From positions 2,604,001 to 2,668,000 of the forward strand of contig NC_057317.1 in the NCBI RefSeq assembly GCF_000687475.1: 64,000 nt of DNA, in the 5' to 3' direction. Under the pieces are notes generated by a model. That model made no database searches. It had not been told where the DNA came from and was given only the letters and a program-made list of their open reading frames with translations. A program made the position numbers and the translations under genes. How positions within the stretch are numbered: the first letter of the stretch is position 1; the number at the start of each line of letters is the position of its first letter. This document shows, one piece after another, positions 1 to 8,813 of this stretch. The stretch is from Ustilaginoidea virens. Lineage: Eukaryota > Ascomycota > Sordariomycetes > Hypocreales > Clavicipitaceae.

Positions 1-572
1 GAGCACCAGGCAACGTGGCCGCAAGCAAACGGGATGGTGAATAGCGGTGATGTCACCGTGGCAGCAGCGGTCAACTCCAAGCTGGTGACAGTCGAGATGA
101 GATACTCGAGGTAGGCTAGGGAGATGCGAGGTCTGGTAGGTACAGTACCAGACCCAAGGTAACCCTAAGACTGGTGCACCGTCAACCCCGGAGTTAACGG
201 CTTGTGGCCCGTCAGACAGCGGATTGAATTCGCGTCACGGAATTGAAAATCTTCCTCTCCCCTTCACACCCTGCGATCCATCATCCAACTCCAGAGCCCA
301 ACAGTTGAGACATTGGTTCGTTCCTAGGCCTCATCGTTCTGATGCTTCTTTGCTTCCTCCGTGCCAGTGCCGACCGACTTGGATGGAGCTTGCTAATCTC
401 GCTCTAGTTTTATGCTCCCAAGCGCTGCCGAGGACTTGGATTGCCGCTTACCTCTGCCCAGTGAGTCCGCCCTCCGCCTTCTTCAGCTGGACCTGTTCCT
501 GCTTGAGGTCCAGTCGTCCTCTGCGAGCTCTTGGCAATCCCCTCGACTTTATTCCCTCGCTTCAGTTCCGTC
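1..572. other. gene-free stretch upstream of phosphate carrier
   Basis: No recognisable coding sequence. It probably holds the promoter and 5' leader of the carrier gene that starts at 573. A 173-codon open frame runs through the end of it and into the gene, but its translation is unlike any family I know and its composition is that of a leader. Confidence 0.5.
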
Positions 573-1890
573 ATGGCGCCACTTGTTCCGCAGGCCGAGA
601 CTCTGAGGAGCTTCTTCAGCTCGTCAGTGGACGCCGCACCGTCCAAACCGACCCCATACCAAGCTCGCCCGGAGTTGTACGGTGCCTTTTCCATGGCGGA
701 CAACGCAAGGGACAGAGCGCCAACAAGAGGGTTAGCAAAGGCTAGCCCTACCGCTCAGGCCAAGACGGGACCGATTGAGCCGTACTCTGGCAAATACTAT
801 GCCGCATGTACCTTTGGAGGTCTCCTTGCTTGTGTACGTAGGTTTGCTCGTATGGTGACGCGACGCTTGGCAGCATGGCGGCATTTCGCTCATGCATTCC
901 GCTGAACTATTCACTCACGCTGCTCGCTTGTTTCGCCAGGGTCTTACTCACACCGCCGTCACTCCCCTCGATCTCGTCAAGACGCGGCGCCAGGTTGATT
1001 CCAAGCTTTACACGTCCAACTTGCAAGCCTGGAAAAAGATCTTTCGTGCCGAGGGCTTCCGTGGCATCGTGACTGGCTGGAGTCCAACGCTTTTCGGCTA
1101 CAGCGCGCAGGGGGCTTTCAAGTACGGATGGTACGAGTACTTCAAGAAAACCTACAGCGACCTAGCGGGACCGGACGCAGCTCACAAGCACAAGACTGGC
1201 ATATATCTGGCTGCATCCGCCTCGGCCGAGTTCCTCGCCGACATTGCCCTGTGCCCCTTTGAGGCTGTCAAGGTGCGCATGCAGGGCACCATGCCCAACC
1301 CCTACACAGGGACCTTTCACGGCATCAGCGCCGTCACTGGCAAGGAAGGCTGGGGGGGCCTGTATAAGGGATTGTATCCTCTGTGGGGCCGCCAGATTCC
1401 CTACACCATGATGAAGTTTGCCTCTTTCGAGACCATTGTGGAAATGATCTACGACCGGCTCCCTGGGCAAAAGGACGATTACAGCAAGGCCGCTCAGACC
1501 GGGGTGTCCTTCACTGGTGGCTACCTGGCCGGCATCCTTTGCGCCATCGTCTCCCACCCGGCAGACGTCATGGTCAGCAAGCTCAATGCGAACCGAGCGC
1601 CCGGCGAGGCCTTTGGCACGGCCTTGGGCCGCATTTACAAGGAGATTGGATTTGGTGGGCTCTGGAATGGGCTGCCCGTGCGAATTGTCATGATTGGAAC
1701 TCTGACTGGACTTCAGTGGATGACATACGTAAGCCGTGTTGCATCGGCGAAACACCAATGCCCGCAAAAATGCGGCATGTGCAAAGCTGGACTAACAGTC
1801 ATGTAGGATTACTTCAAGATTTTCATGGGTCTTCCCACAACAGGCGGTGGTCCTCCCCCGGCGGGTGAGAAGAAGGCTCCATCCTCTTAA
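573..1890 (+). CDS. PIC2: mitochondrial phosphate carrier (PIC2-type, SLC25 family)
   Basis: Inner mitochondrial membrane carrier that imports phosphate (PIC2-type members also carry copper in yeast). Model: join(573..833, 940..1728, 1807..1890), 377 aa, both introns phase 0. Intron 2 has a CTAAC branch point 10 nt before its TAG. Three SLC25 repeats are marked by PLDLVKTRR (P96), PFEAVKVRM (P193) and PADVMVSKL (P294). The sequence YYAACTFGGLLAC just before intron 1 joins GLTHTAVTPLDLVK after it, which is the continuous PIC2-like repeat 1 and confirms the splice. The 90-residue N-terminal extension is presumably the import region. The start at 573 is the first ATG giving the family-like beginning (MAPLVPQAETL); an upstream in-frame ATG at 531 is possible. 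Assignment to PIC2 rather than MIR1 rests on the repeat-1 wording and is less certain than the family call. Confidence 0.92.
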
Positions 1891-2073
1891 GTGTCGAACG
1901 GATTTCCTTCCAGAAGCTTCAGATGCAGTGGGCTTCCGCTGCCACGTGTTGCCGCATGTATTTCAGATTGAGCCGACACATGGTTGTCTTTTATTTGTTG
2001 TGTTGTAAGTCAGTTCATGGCGATGCCATTCTTCGATGCTGTTCAGCAGCCTTCTTGATTGGTAATGAAGATG

Positions 2074-2106
2074 AAGCCGGTTCTAAGCCGGTTCTAAGCC
2101 GGTTCT
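2074..2106. repeat. 3 x 11-bp tandem repeat
   Basis: The unit AAGCCGGTTCT occurs three times in perfect tandem, followed by a partial fourth copy. Confidence 0.9.
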
Positions 2107-3381
2107 CGGTAGTTGAGAGGGCTGAACCTCGAAAGCCAAGGCACATTTGCCGCGCGGGTGACAGCCTGGAACACAAGCATCCCCTGAAGCCATCCATCCG
2201 TTGACAAGCGTTGGTCACGCACCTTGCATTCTGCCACTAGGCATAGGTTTTGTGTGATTGGACATGTTTGGGATTCTTTAACTCATTCATATATTTAGAC
2301 ACTTATTCATTCTTGTTGGAACTAATCGCCCCTCGTGTCTGCTATGCGCGGGAGTGGATGGGTCGGGTCATCTGCTCTCGTAAAAGCACGCACCGGGTCC
2401 TATCAGAATCTCTGTTTGTGCATGCCATGCCTACCTCGGGATTCGCTTGAGATGATGAGGGCGAGTTGCTCGGCACACTGAACGGGAAGGGGGGAAGGGG
2501 AAGGTGGGGGGGGGGGGGGCACCACAGAGAGGGCTTCAATGTGATCAAGAAGCCTCGCTGTCAGAGTTGCAATTGGATTCTGCATTGCTGCGCGCGTGGC
2601 CCAGCCGACGGAGATGGAAGGCGCTATTGCTTCGTTGGCAGGCTGGTAAAGTTGGGATTCATCAAAGGATCAGATGTCGTCGCGATTTCCGCCCAAAACC
2701 TAGCGGGAACAAGGCTGGCGGCATAATTGTCGATAAGCATTGACTGCGACACCGGGTCACGGACATGCGTTGGCAACAAAGTTCTCCGCCGACGAGTGCG
2801 GGTAATCATGGCGTTGGACTGCCCACAGCGGTCGAACGGTCGAGAGCACCTCGCTCATTAGCCAACCGGGTCAAGGAGCTCGATCCTTTTTGTCTCGGTC
2901 TAAAGTGAGTTCAAGCACCCCGCCAGCTCATGCATGGGGCGAGCTCCCTTTGGGGCCGGTGAGGCCTCATGCGTCGTGTCCCTGGAGGGGTTCCGTTGCG
3001 GCTGGGTTGCTCCGGTCGTTGCGGGTGATACATACGTGCCTGCTTTCGAGCATCATGGCACTGATGTCCACTGGACTGGATGGCTGGAACCATGGAACTC
3101 TGTGCCCGTGGCCTGAGGGCCAGTGCCGGTGTTGCTGCAAGTATTGATTCAATCCTTGACCGTGTTGCTTTGGTTGAGCCGCCGGCCCTTTGTTTACCGC
3201 ATCCATCGTACCTTCCTCAAGTTGAGCTCTTATTATTACTCTGTCGCCTTACCTAACCTGAGGTACCCAGCACGTCCCCATGCATGCCCGAACCGATACG
3301 TACCGTTGACGTCACAATACAAGCCTGCCAAGCATCCGTGCTTACGGATGACTCTCTCCTCTTCTTGCCCCTGCTGCGGCT

Positions 3382-3462
3382 GGCTGGGCTGGGCTGGGCT
3401 GGGCTGGGCTGGCAGGACAGGACATGACAGGACAGGACAGGACAGGACAGGACAGGGCAGGT
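3382..3462. repeat. (GGGCT)n followed by (GGACA)n arrays
   Basis: Five GGGCT units pass directly into about ten GGACA-type units with one variant (GGACAT). Two adjoining 5-bp arrays of different units suggest slippage from a shared G-rich seed. Confidence 0.9.
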
Positions 3463-3632
3463 TGGGTTCGAGTTGGGTTCAAGGCTAAACCCCCATTGGC
3501 GGCGGCGGCGCACTTAGCACTGGCAAGTGGCACCCATCTCATCCCACAAAAACCCCTTGGCACATTCCACTTTCTCCATCCAGGAGTTCCAGGACCCCCA
3601 GGTGGTGGTGGGTAGTTTAACCTTGGGTACAT

Positions 3633-3707
3633 TCCTACCTACCTAAGGTACCTACCTACCTCTTACCAGGTAGGTAGGTACCTAGGTAGGTAGGTACTCT
3701 AGGTACT
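3633..3707. repeat. GGTAGGTACC palindrome cluster
   Basis: CCTACCTACC blocks on one side face GGTAGGTAGG blocks on the other, with GGTACC centres, so the stretch can fold into a long hairpin. Similar clusters recur near 19.6, 30.15, 33.3, 44.0, 51.7, 62.5 and 62.95 kb. Confidence 0.85.
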
Positions 3708-4046
3708 GTAGTCATGGGCTCTGGGCGGAACCCGGCCGACCTGCGCCGCGCCTCATCTCCAGGTGCGCCAACTTCGCCCAGAGTCGGCCGGCTGGCCCCA
3801 ACTTCAAATCCATTGCCTGCTCCTCACACCCAGCTCGAAAACGCCTCATTCATTCGCTCACCTGCTCGGCTCGATTTTGCGTGGTTCCAGGTCATCTCAT
3901 GCTCATGCGAACAACATTCTGCCTCAATTCGCCGTCGACGCTGAATCGCGGGCGCTGCGCGGCTGCGGCTGCCCACTTCTGCCCAGCCGTTGTTGTATGG
4001 TTTGTCGTAGTTGCGACAAGTTGACGAATCGCTATCGGCTGCCGTC

Positions 4047-6736
4047 ATGGCTGGTTTCCTGACGAGAATAAAGAGCGCCAGCTCGGTAGGTCGATGTGTC
4101 CGACGACGTTTTCCCTTTCTTATCCCCCTCCTTCTCGCCTTGCCATCTTTCCTGCCGCGGTCGTGGTTCGTCGCGTTCACCCAGTCGTTTGTCTGGTTGC
4201 CATTGCCGAGTTTCCCTCTCTTCTGTAGAGCATCCTGCTGACGAAATCTTCCTTCTTCCCAGGCGTCGCCGAATCAACCATTGAAGGAGGCCCACGGCAA
4301 GAAAAAGGATGACCTCGCCTTGGAAGCAACCCCATTGGAAAAGATGCTCCACAGCGCGGGTCCCATGCGCGGAGATGGGAGCGACATATTCTTTGGTTTT
4401 GAAAACGTGAGTGTCGCCCATGCCACTTCTGCAGCAGGCTGCCGCTGTGAAACAATGGCATCAACAACAGCAGTTCATGATGCTAAAAAAAAGAAAAAAA
4501 AGAAAAAACAAATGGCCCTTTCTTGCTAACGTAAACTTTTTCTAGTTCGGAAACACCTGGTACGAAGCCATCTCGTCCGTCGTTGGTCCCTCTCCTGGCC
4601 TATTCCACTGACTCCCCACGCCGCAGCTACTGTAATTCCATCGTGCAAGCTTTGTTCTATTCGGACCTGTTCCGAGAGAGCGTGATAAACTATCCATCTC
4701 TCTCACCCTTGGACACGCCCAATGGCACACGACCCAGAGTCAACGTGACCCTTCGACCACCCATGAACCCGAATCCTGCCACACCACAACAGAGACAGAG
4801 GAACGGCAGCGCCGCGTCTCAGGCTCTCAGGCAGCGACAGGCTCTCAATTCGGGTCAGCTTCCGCCATCTCAGACCCTCAAGCCCGAGGACAAGCCTGAT
4901 ACCCCCGAGTATAAGAAGAAGCAAGCCATGTTGAAGGGGCCGATACTTGAGCTGGCGCAGGAGAATGCTGCCGCATATGGCATGGAGGAGTGCACCTTTA
5001 CCGGCCTGAAGGACATTTTCCTCACTCTCCTCGGCAGCACTTCTCGAACCGGTGTCCTGAGCCCGCAACGTTTTCTGGAAATCTTCAAGCGCGACAACGA
5101 GATGTTTCGGAACTCGATGCATCAAGATGCGCATGAGTTCTACGGCCTAGTCTTGAATGATGTCATCTCCAATGTGGAGAAGAATGCTCGCAGGATTCAG
5201 GAGCTCGAGAACAGCAGAGGACGGGATGAGCTGACGCAGCCTACGGAAAACGTCGTCGGCTCTGCCGTTGCCAACGGTGCCGCAGGCCATCGACCTCCGG
5301 GAATCGGCTGGGTTCACGACATTTTCGAGGGCGTTTTGACGTCGGAGACGAGATGCCTTACGTGCGAAACAGCTTCCCGACGCGACGAAACCTTCCTAGA
5401 CCTTTCCATCGATCTGGAAGAACACACGTCTGTCACTTCCTGCCTGCGCAAGTTTTCGGCCGAGGAAATGCTGTGCGAGCGCAACAAGTTCCACTGCGAT
5501 CACTGCGGTGGTTTGCAGGAGGCCGAAAAACGCATGAAGGTGAAGAAGCTGCCCAAAATCCTGACACTGCACTTGAAGCGATTCAAATACACCGAGGATT
5601 ATAGCCGGCTCCAAAAGCTCTTTCACCGTGTGGTGTATCCATATCACCTCCGCATGTTCAACACTACGGACGACGCTGAGGACCCGGACCGGCTCTATGA
5701 GCTGTATGCTGTCGTGGTACACATTGGCGGGAATGCCTACCACGGCCACTACGTCTCCATCATCAAGACCAAGGACAGAGGCTGGCTCCTGTTTGACGAC
5801 GAAATGGTCGAACCCGTGGACAAGCACTTTGTGCGCAACTTTTTCGGGGACAAGCCAGGCATGGCTACAGCATACGTCTTGTTTTATCAAGGGACGACTT
5901 TCGAAAAGGTCAGGGAGGAACAAGAGAAGGAAGGCATGGAAGAGGTCAAGCTGGCCACGCAGGCTGCCAATGTTGCCCACGACGACGGCGGCGACAAGGC
6001 AGACACTGCGCCTCTGCAGCGACTGGCGACACAGCCGGCCCCGGCAATACCAGAGCACGATTCTTTGTCGAGCCTCGCCCACGCCCAAACTGCTCCAGAT
6101 ATGCCGACCCCGCCTCTGCCACATATGGATATACCAGATATACCAGCACATGCTGGAGCCATGTCCGCGGCACCGACAGCAACGAATCCCGGCGGCGCAC
6201 CGTTGAAGACACTGGCGACGAAGCAGGATGGGCTCAAGAGGGACGACAAGAAGAGGGAGAAGAGGGAGCGCGAGACGGTCGAAAAGGCCGCCAAGCTGGC
6301 AGAAAAGGAGAAGGAGAAGCACGCCAAGGCGGCCGCCAAGGAGGAAGGGAAGAAACGAAGAGATGAGCAAGTAAAGGGTACGCAGGGCAAGAGAAGCGAG
6401 CAGGAAGAGTGTCAAAAGGCTCTCAAAGCCAGCAGCAAAAAGAGCGCAGGCCACGAGGAAGAAACGAGGAGAAAGGACAACGGTGCGTCGGGCTCATGGG
6501 GATTCCTTGACCGATCCAAAAGGGATAGCAAGTCGATGGCGCGAAAGAGCTTCAGTTTCTTCCACAAGGACAAAGGGAACAACGAAAGTGCCGTGGTGGA
6601 TGGTGGTGAGAATGGAGACACAGCCGAGAGGCCTGAAAAGACGAGGGGACGACTCAGCATAGGGTTGGGGAGAAAGAAGAGCAGCAACGTATTATCGCAA
6701 GCGCTCAAGGGGGAAACAAGAAGTGAGCGACAGTGA
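4047..6736 (+). CDS. creB: CreB-type ubiquitin C-terminal hydrolase (USP12/46 family)
   Basis: Cysteine deubiquitinase; in Aspergillus CreB acts with WD40 partner CreC in carbon catabolite repression. Model: join(4047..4085, 4263..4406, 4546..4559, 4627..6736), 768 aa. The third exon is only 14 nt (FGNT plus two bases of Cys). Cys box NTCYCNS has catalytic Cys66, whose codon is cut by the last intron. The His box YHGHYVS gives His440, and FDDE gives Asp456/457. Two CxxC pairs (C309/C312, C356/C359) match the zinc site of the USP12/46 fingers. After about residue 480 comes a long Lys/Glu-rich, coiled-coil-like tail, as in fungal CreB (A. nidulans CreB is of similar length). Intron 2 contains a poly-A tract near 4490-4510. 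Spliced frames agree at every junction. The long antisense frames over this gene are shadows. Confidence 0.92.
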
Positions 6737-7680
6737 GCGACAGTGAGCGACCTTGAAAATCATGATGTGCAAGACGCGCACGCACGCAACGTCTGAAGAG
6801 AGAGGACGGGGGGGGGGGGGATAAGGAAAAGAAAGGGCCATTTTGGATCAACATGATGGGCAATCTAGGCTGTATGACTAATGACGGCGTTTTTCTCTTG
6901 GTCAAGAGAGGGAGGGCAAAGCAGGTCGGTTTTCACGCAAGCGTGGAATAAGAATCAAAAGGGAAGAAAGAGGCTTGTGTTTTCTTGATTTCACGTCGGT
7001 TTCAGCGGCAGGGATGTAAGATTGAGGGCATACAGGCGCTGAGGGAATGGCGTTGACTGAGCGGGAGCCGAGCCGGCATCATGGCGTCACATGGGTTGGG
7101 ACGGAGGAGCGTAGCGCCAACACATGCATAGCATCGGAGTCGTGGGCGGGCGGGGGAGACGGACGAATACTACAACTTTGTTGGGGAGGTGAAGACGACG
7201 GTGTGTCGTGCCTGTCGACTGTCGAACAAATAGCTGGGCCGGTCATGGATCATGGACCATGGCAGGATTGACGAGCAGCCACGTCGATTCTTGCACGCCC
7301 ACAGGGACGAGACGCAGCCGGCCCGCCTGCCAGGGCACCTGCCAAGAAGAAGAAGCGAGATTTGCGGAACAATGGCAACTTTTTGATTTTCAATTCTCGA
7401 ATTCTCGACGCCTTGACGGTCCCGGGTTGGATTTGCACAGGGCTGCGTCGTGGCGTACGGGCGGGCACTTTCGGGGTCAATGTAGAAAGCAGGCATAAGA
7501 AAAGCAGGCATCAGTTCTGTTGCCGCTGTGGACCGCAACCGTGAGATGTCAACACGCGCCGTCATGGCGGGATGCCCTTGATACCGGCCTCTTCCCCCCC
7601 CCCTGTCTCCCACCCATATCACGCAGAGGTGACGTCCGAGACTATTGATGATTGCCTCCGGCTCCTTTTTTACTTTTTTT

Positions 7681-7715
<35 letters not shown>

Positions 7716-7764
7716 CCATCCTTAATTTGTGAACATGTTGTTATGTATTGGCTTTGATGGACGC
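6737..7764. other. intergenic between creB and yos1, no gene seen
   Basis: Convergent spacer (creB on +, yos1 on -). It contains a G11 run near 6810, no conserved coding signal, and a T-rich tract at 7665-7715 just past the yos1 stop. Confidence 0.5.
7665..7715. repeat. poly-T tract (poly-A on the yos1 sense strand)
   Basis: Three T runs; the longest, 30 T, is 7686-7715. Read on the yos1 strand this is a genome-encoded A30 tract about 49 nt after the stop codon. Confidence 0.9.
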
Positions 7765-7903
7765 TCAACCGAGTATCAGCTCGTAGAGAATAATGACGGA
7801 GTTGACGAATATCAAGGGCACTGCGAGACGCGAGTCAGCCCCACCCACCTGCCAGCGTTTCGGCAGCCGCCCAGGACGACGAGCACGGCCGGGGCCAAAA
7901 AAA

Positions 7904-7945
<42 letters not shown>

Positions 7946-8287
7946 AAGGAAACACGCGCGTACTTCTCATAATGGTTCGGATGCTGGCAATCAGATGGAT
8001 GATCTTTGCCTTGACGCTGGCGTCTGCGCCGGAACCAAAGGCCGGGTCGTACGATGCCGGCGACAGGTTGACTAGCCGTGGCCGAGGAGGGCAGGCAGAA
8101 AGAAGGCATTGGTTAGCGGTTTGAAAGGTCAAGCCTTGCCGCGAGTCGGGAGCTGAGCGAGAGCTGAGCGAAAGCTGGCGGTGGGTAGGCGGAACGTACT
8201 GCGGGCCAGGAAGCGATCCTCGCTGAGGATGGCGACTGCATTGATGAGCAGGACGGTGATGTAGAGAAAGGAGCCGAAGAAGAGCAT
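7765..8287 (-). CDS. YOS1: Yos1/IER3IP1-family ER-Golgi transport protein
   Basis: Small ER-Golgi membrane protein; in yeast Yos1 works with Yip1-Yif1 in COPII vesicle formation. It emerges only when three short exons are joined: complement(join(7765..7820, 7964..8071, 8200..8287)), 83 aa, close to the 85 of yeast. Exon 1 encodes MLFFGSFLYITVLLINAVAI then LSEDRFLAR, the diagnostic N-terminal hydrophobic segment and LSEDRFL motif. Exon 2 contains DPAFGSGADASVKAK and LIASIRTIMR. Exon 3 gives PLIFVNSVIILYELILG, the second hydrophobic segment and usual C-terminus. Intron phases (1 and 1) match at both junctions. Intron 2 carries a poly-U39 run on the sense strand. It is divergent from ALG12 across 526 bp. 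Not to be confused with long frames of CLPA repeats read from the CAGG microsatellite on this strand. Confidence 0.88.
7905..7943. repeat. A39 homopolymer inside yos1 intron 2
   Basis: 39 uninterrupted A on the + strand, thus U39 in the yos1 pre-mRNA, about 85 nt upstream of the intron acceptor. Confidence 0.9.
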
Positions 8288-8316
8288 CGTCGAGGATGAG
8301 GTTGGGCGGGAAGGGG

Positions 8317-8399
<83 letters not shown>
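8317..8399. repeat. (CAGG)n microsatellite, about 21 units
   Basis: Perfect tetranucleotide array ending in a partial unit, starting 30 nt upstream of the yos1 ATG, so it probably lies in the yos1 leader. Confidence 0.95.
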
Positions 8400-8418
8400 T
8401 TGGCGTCGCTGGTTGGAT

Positions 8419-8471
8419 GTCGTCGTTGTTGTTGTTGTTGTTGTTGTCGTCGTCGTCGTCGTCGTCGTCGG
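8419..8471. repeat. (GTC/GTT)n trinucleotide array
   Basis: GTC units flank a central block of GTT units. All three frames stay open through it, giving false long open frames. Confidence 0.9.
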
Positions 8472-8631
8472 CGGTCGCGGCGGGCGGGGGTATGGTTGCG
8501 CCGCTCCGAAGGGAAGCAGCCTGGCTTGGACCCACTTCCCGGCCCCCGGCAAAAGATGCTCTCCGGGTTGCGTCTTGCGTTCTGTCTACGTTGGATCCGC
8601 TTCCCACCTTGCTTCTTGCATCCATCCTCCG

Positions 8632-8647
8632 CATCTCGCCTCTCGCC

Positions 8648-8682
<35 letters not shown>
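8632..8682. repeat. CATCTCG heptamer array
   Basis: About seven tandem copies of CATCTCG or CCTCTCG within the ALG12 upstream region. Confidence 0.9.
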
Positions 8683-8813
8683 CTGCCGCGTCTGCGAGTG
8701 GCTGCCGTGCGCCGCTGGCCACGTGTGCTTCTTCCCCTTTGCTCTACCATGTGACGAGGCCTGTGTTTTTTCTTCTTCAGCCAAGGCCCCCCATCGCATC
8801 CCGTGCCGCCATC

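Larger units (their letters stand above)
1891..4046. other. intergenic, repeat-bearing, no gene seen
   Basis: About 2.2 kb between the carrier and creB. The small open frames show no conserved peptides and no splice-linked pattern. It holds a triple 11-bp repeat at 2074, GGGCT/GGACA arrays near 3.4 kb, a G-run near 2508, and a GGTAGGTACC palindrome cluster near 3.65 kb. The last few hundred bases are C/T-rich and are probably the creB promoter and leader. Confidence 0.5.
8288..8813. promoter_or_regulatory. shared divergent promoter of yos1 and ALG12
   Basis: 526 bp between the two start codons. It contains three different simple-sequence arrays in a row: CAGG tetramers, a GTT/GTC trinucleotide array and a CATCTCG heptamer array. 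Promoter function is inferred from the divergent arrangement; no core element was identified. Confidence 0.55.

Noticed and set aside
5396..6454. 352-codon open frame on the minus strand opposite creB
   Set aside because: Leu/Val-rich complement of the creB exon with no domain; the plus strand has a full, motif-supported deubiquitinase.
7812..8799. Minus-strand frames of about 200-246 codons with CLPACLPA repeats
   Set aside because: Produced by the CAGG and GTT/GTC microsatellites; the true minus-strand gene here is the spliced yos1.
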